The notes under the pieces are model-generated. The model was not told the origin of the DNA. It did not search any database and saw nothing but the letters and a program-made list of their open reading frames with translations. From the NCBI RefSeq assembly GCF_022229005.1, contig NZ_JAKKFD010000044.1, positions 310,001-374,000 on the forward strand: 64,000 bases of DNA, given 5' to 3'. Within the stretch, counting starts at the first letter, position 1. The number at the start of each line of letters is the position of its first letter. This DNA comes from Micromonospora trifolii. Its GTDB lineage: Bacteria; Actinomycetota; Actinomycetes; Mycobacteriales; Micromonosporaceae. The translations under genes were made by a program, and so were the position numbers. Shown here one piece after another: positions 61,901 to 64,000 of this stretch.

Positions 61901-63807
61901 CCCTCGACCCACGCAATGATACGGCGCTCACAGCTCGCATCCGGCTACTGCGCCTGTCGCACGACCTTGCCGGCGCGCTGGCCACCGCCGTAGAGGCGGT
62001 CGATATCCGCCCGGACAGTGTCGACCTGCTGAGCGAGCTGGGTCAGGTACACGTTGCTCGGTACGAACATCAGAAAGCTCTTGCCGTGTTCGATAAGGCC
62101 CTGGCCCTAGATTCTGGGCACGTGCAGGTCGTCGAGCGCCGGGTGAACGTACTTCAACAGCTTTTACGCCACTCCGACGCCGAGCAGTCCGCGCGGATGG
62201 CGTTGACGCTGCGGCCGAGCGATCAGACGCTGCACATAAGCCTCGGGGGGATCTTTGAGGACCGACTACAGACGCGTCAGGCGCTCGCCTGCTACGAGGA
62301 GGCAGGACGCTACAGCGCGGCAGACCCTCGGGTGTTGGTGCGCCAATCAACCGCGCTGCGCGCCTTAGGTAGTTACGCCGAGGCAGAGCGGTTGATCGCC
62401 CTGCCGGTACGTGAGCAGCCTCACCTACGCGAGCTAGAGGTGGAACTGGCGCGGATCCAACACGACTCCGACAGATTATCGGCATCACGATCAACATTCG
62501 GCCGGCTAGAACGCACTGCTCTATCGGACGAGGAACGCGCCGCTTCCATCGCCGGCCTGGGTTGGGTCGAGTTCACGTCCGGCGACTATGTGGCCGCCGA
62601 GGAGCAGTTTGGCCGAGCGGTCGAACTGATGCCACACGACCGAGAGTACCGTTTGGGCAGGGCATGGGCGCTGGTACGGCAGGACGAGCGTGCCCAATGG
62701 GAACAGGCGGAGCAGATCTGCCTCGCATTGGTCAACGAGCAGGTCGACGCCGCCGCGTTGGTGTGCCTAGGCGTGATCGACTATCGGTTCGGCCGGCTGC
62801 CTGCTGCCGAGTACCACCTCACACGGGCGCTGGAGGTCGCCCCATACAGGGGCAGCCACACAGACCTCGCGGCGCTGTATACACAGTTGGGTCGGTACGA
62901 CGAGGCAGAAACGCACCTGCACATTGCCGTTGCACAGGATGCCTACAATTCCCCGGCGCACGTCGAACTGGGGCATCTGCGTCTACTCACCCAAGAGCCG
63001 CAGGAGGCGGCCCGCCTCTTCCGGGGCGTGCTGCGTACGGATCCGTCGGTGCAGGAGGCGGCACTTGGTCTTGCCGAGGCGCTCACGGCGTTAGGGCAGT
63101 CGAGGGAAGCAGAAGACGTGTTGCGGGAGGGCCTGCGCAAGGCGGCCGTGCCGTGGCGACTACACCTGGCCTTAGCCCGTCTGCTCTTCCACCAGGCCGA
63201 CGCGACGCAGAACGACGACCTCTTTGCCGAGGCGTACACCGAGGCCATTGAGGCGATCAAGGGCGTTCCCGCCGGTGAACCCGATCCGTACTACGTCGCA
63301 GCCGTCTGCAAGGCTCGGCTCGGTGGGATCTCGTCCGTCGGTGCAGTGGGCGACGCGCATTCACGACGTCAAGCATTGCAGCATCTTCGCCGCTGCTTGA
63401 AGATTGACGAAGGTCACGTGGACGCACAGCGCGTGGTCCAGTTACTTAAACGGGAAAGCCGTACCGCTCGCACCGCCGCTCTCGGTACGGCCACCGTCGC
63501 TGCTGTCGCCCTCGGTCTACTCTCCGTGATGTGGACCGCGTTCTTCTTGTCAAACCGAGTCACCGTCGTCATGATCACCACCATAACGCCGATCCTGGTA
63601 GGACTGGTCGCCGTCGCCGTCTTGTTGCCCTCGCTCGTCCGCCTCAAGCTGCCCGGTTTCGAGGCCGATCTCCAAGCTGGACTTGGCCCAATCACGTCAG
63701 GCCCCACTGGCGATGTCGCAATCCGTCCGGGCAACCTCGCGATAAGCGCAGGGCCGGTCGGGTACCGGCACAACCAGCGCCGTTGGGAGTACCGCGAGCG
63801 GAGGTGA
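58975..63807 (+). CDS. giant TPR protein with two C-terminal membrane helices
   Basis: 1610 residues from the ATG at 58975, with GGAGGAG eight bases upstream. After about 60 residues the protein is a long array of paired TPR units with a period of 68 residues (AEQAAREAIDDRPDSP, YERALTAVEQALAIDP); three consecutive units at 60.3-60.9 kb are almost identical in DNA. The last 130 residues contain two transmembrane segments (LGTATVAAVALGLLSVMWTA, VVMITTITPILVGLVAVAVLL) and a short glycine-rich tail. The TPR superhelix would face the cytosol, anchored at its C-terminal end. No ATPase or enzyme domain is present. It is the only intact gene of module 5 and possibly a membrane-tethered receptor or scaffold. 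Confidence 0.75.
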   Translation: MPKIPPTKVVPARASRAQVEQEGVRPEGPSRHTDDLVRRVDELRRTFQTASALHLLNDVLMGQPEPTGALAVAHARVLLARHRPDDAAGVLRRAYELNEGTADVPAWLIASLSRGHHYVAATILAAEACRIHPTSALVRISTGRLLIDQYRFEESVPYFQEAYTLDRDDPRALRWLLHGLRQTRRFDEVDTVATTIGLTADPPRIEYARSLLDRYQFKRALAELDLVAATSAEVAALQVRLEALRGLRRLAEAERLAHDAIGEREDDPRPWLELGYVFHEGHRHEEALVAFEQAHTIDPSSADALEWRTTELRRLRRWDDAERSAHDAIARRPDAPLLYVELSYLHEDQHVFERAMAAVEQALAIEPRLVPALSQRIDVLRQLRRLDQAEQAALQAIDARPDSTMLRLALGYVYDEQRDWERALTAVEQALAIDPRYVWAVTGRITQLRQLRRFEEAEQAAREAIDDRPDSPDPYLQLSYIYGDQYDYERALTAVEQALAVDPRHESALVWRIFGLRRRRRFEEAEQAAREAIDDRPDSPDPYLQLSYIYGDQYDYERALTAVEQALAIDPRYVWAVTGRITQLRQLRRFEEAEQAAREAIDDRPDSPDPYLQLSYIYDDQYDYERALTAVEQALAVDPRHESALVWRIFGLRRLRRFEEAEQAARTSADARPNSPDPYLQLSYICEDQHDYEHGLAFAEQALAIDPRHEPALVCRIFGLRRLRRFEEAEQAAATAADARPNSPDPYLQLSYIYDDQYDYQRALTAVEQALAVDPRHEWARVWRITELRQLRRFEEAEQAAREAIDDRPDSPALRLEVSAVHRDRHDDERALAAVEQALTIDPRHEWALGWRVSGLRRLRRYNDAEQAAHEAIEKRPRTPALYVQLSYLYDEQCDYERALTAAEQALAIDPRHQWAQAWRITELRQLRRLDEAERAAREAIDARSDSPALRLELASVEEDRGQYRQALDSVQGALALDPRNDTALTARIRLLRLSHDLAGALATAVEAVDIRPDSVDLLSELGQVHVARYEHQKALAVFDKALALDSGHVQVVERRVNVLQQLLRHSDAEQSARMALTLRPSDQTLHISLGGIFEDRLQTRQALACYEEAGRYSAADPRVLVRQSTALRALGSYAEAERLIALPVREQPHLRELEVELARIQHDSDRLSASRSTFGRLERTALSDEERAASIAGLGWVEFTSGDYVAAEEQFGRAVELMPHDREYRLGRAWALVRQDERAQWEQAEQICLALVNEQVDAAALVCLGVIDYRFGRLPAAEYHLTRALEVAPYRGSHTDLAALYTQLGRYDEAETHLHIAVAQDAYNSPAHVELGHLRLLTQEPQEAARLFRGVLRTDPSVQEAALGLAEALTALGQSREAEDVLREGLRKAAVPWRLHLALARLLFHQADATQNDDLFAEAYTEAIEAIKGVPAGEPDPYYVAAVCKARLGGISSVGAVGDAHSRRQALQHLRRCLKIDEGHVDAQRVVQLLKRESRTARTAALGTATVAAVALGLLSVMWTAFFLSNRVTVVMITTITPILVGLVAVAVLLPSLVRLKLPGFEADLQAGLGPITSGPTGDVAIRPGNLAISAGPVGYRHNQRRWEYRERR
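60331..60940 (+). repeat. three near-identical 204-bp coding repeats
   Basis: The sequence beginning CGTTTCGAGGAGGCCGAGCA recurs at 60331, 60535 and 60739, an exact spacing of 204 bases (68 codons). The part after each GAGCAAGCCCTTGCC alternates between two versions, so the larger identical unit is 408 bp. This indicates a very recent duplication of a TPR pair. Confidence 0.85.
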
Positions 63808-63935
63808 GAGCGTCACTCGCAAATTCCTGAACCGAAGGTGCTGCTGTACGCGGACGGCTTCGCTCATCGAGGCTCCCACGTTGCGGGAGTTGGCCGGTAC
63901 ATTCAGCACCGAAAGCTCGTAGGGGACGCGCAAGT

Positions 63936-64000
63936 TTGATCCCAGGAGAACCTCATGTCGAGCCGCGTTCAGGACTTGTCATTACTTGTCAAAACCCCTT
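63936..64000 (+). repeat. attachment-like direct repeat R6, cut by the window edge
   Basis: TTTGATCCCAGGAGAACCTC, GTCGAGCCGCGTTCAGGAC and TTGTCATTACTTGTCAAAAC match the left part of R2 and R5. The core would lie beyond the right edge. Confidence 0.7.

Noticed and set aside
29863..64000. CRISPR array
   Set aside because: The repeats are 140-330 bp and separated by kilobases of genes, not by short unique spacers; no cas gene was found.

Overview
The window is very GC-rich actinobacterial DNA (GTG starts, G/C-ending third positions, four-base ATGA/GTGA gene overlaps). Actinobacterial families such as DUF4913, SCO-like lipoproteins and ECF sigma factors point to a filamentous actinomycete, probably Micromonosporaceae or a close relative. 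The genus cannot be fixed from the sequence alone. No housekeeping gene was recognised. The region looks like an accessory island made of conflict (defence) systems, signalling NTPases and decayed mobile DNA.

Left part (1-29.8 kb). At the edge is an operon on the minus strand: AIPR protein, MORC/MutL-type GHKL ATPase and a PD-(D/E)XK protein cut by the window, a combination known from predicted restriction-like systems. It is followed by a lipoprotein, a DUF91-like nuclease and a membrane protein. Next is an IS701-family element with a passenger gene, a doubled left end and an Asp-to-Asn change at the first expected catalytic position. A 1197-residue phosphotransferase-STAND-TPR protein converges on a degenerate response regulator. 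Then come remnants (ISL3 transposase, headless NB-ARC/WD40 gene, DUF4913 with a stop, integrase in three frames, Tn3 transposase), an ECF sigma factor with a small partner, and a membrane NACHT protein with highly similar C-terminal repeats.

Right part (29.86-64 kb). A directly repeated sequence of about 140-200 bp occurs six times in the same orientation (29863, 47201, 50554, 53355 as core only, 57817, 63936). It cuts the DNA into modules of 17.2, 3.1, 2.7, 4.4 and 5.8 kb. Each copy ends in a 20-21 bp G-rich core, and most begin at a GGTTCAA-like motif (reverse strand) resembling the T-loop of a tRNA. They look like attachment sites left by repeated site-specific integration. Each module carries different conflict-type cargo and no recognisable integrase.

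Module 1 (30-47 kb) is the richest. A three-gene operon encodes a purine-nucleoside-phosphorylase-like effector with a C-terminal death-like effector-associated domain (EAD), a STAND ATPase with a matching N-terminal EAD, and a separate WD40 protein. This reads as an NLR-like machine split into effector, switch and sensor. Divergent from it are a third EAD protein coupled to a helical-repeat protein, and a second paralogous nucleoside-phosphorylase-like effector with a different C-terminus. An Mrr-like endonuclease and another predicted nuclease lie nearby. Module 2 has a formylglycine-synthase-like protein, an R2K ATP-grasp protein and an unknown. Module 3 has an amber-interrupted gene and an AbiEii-type nucleotidyltransferase fusion. 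Module 4 has a STAND-TPR pair. Module 5 has a 1610-residue TPR protein with two C-terminal membrane helices and recently duplicated 204-bp units.
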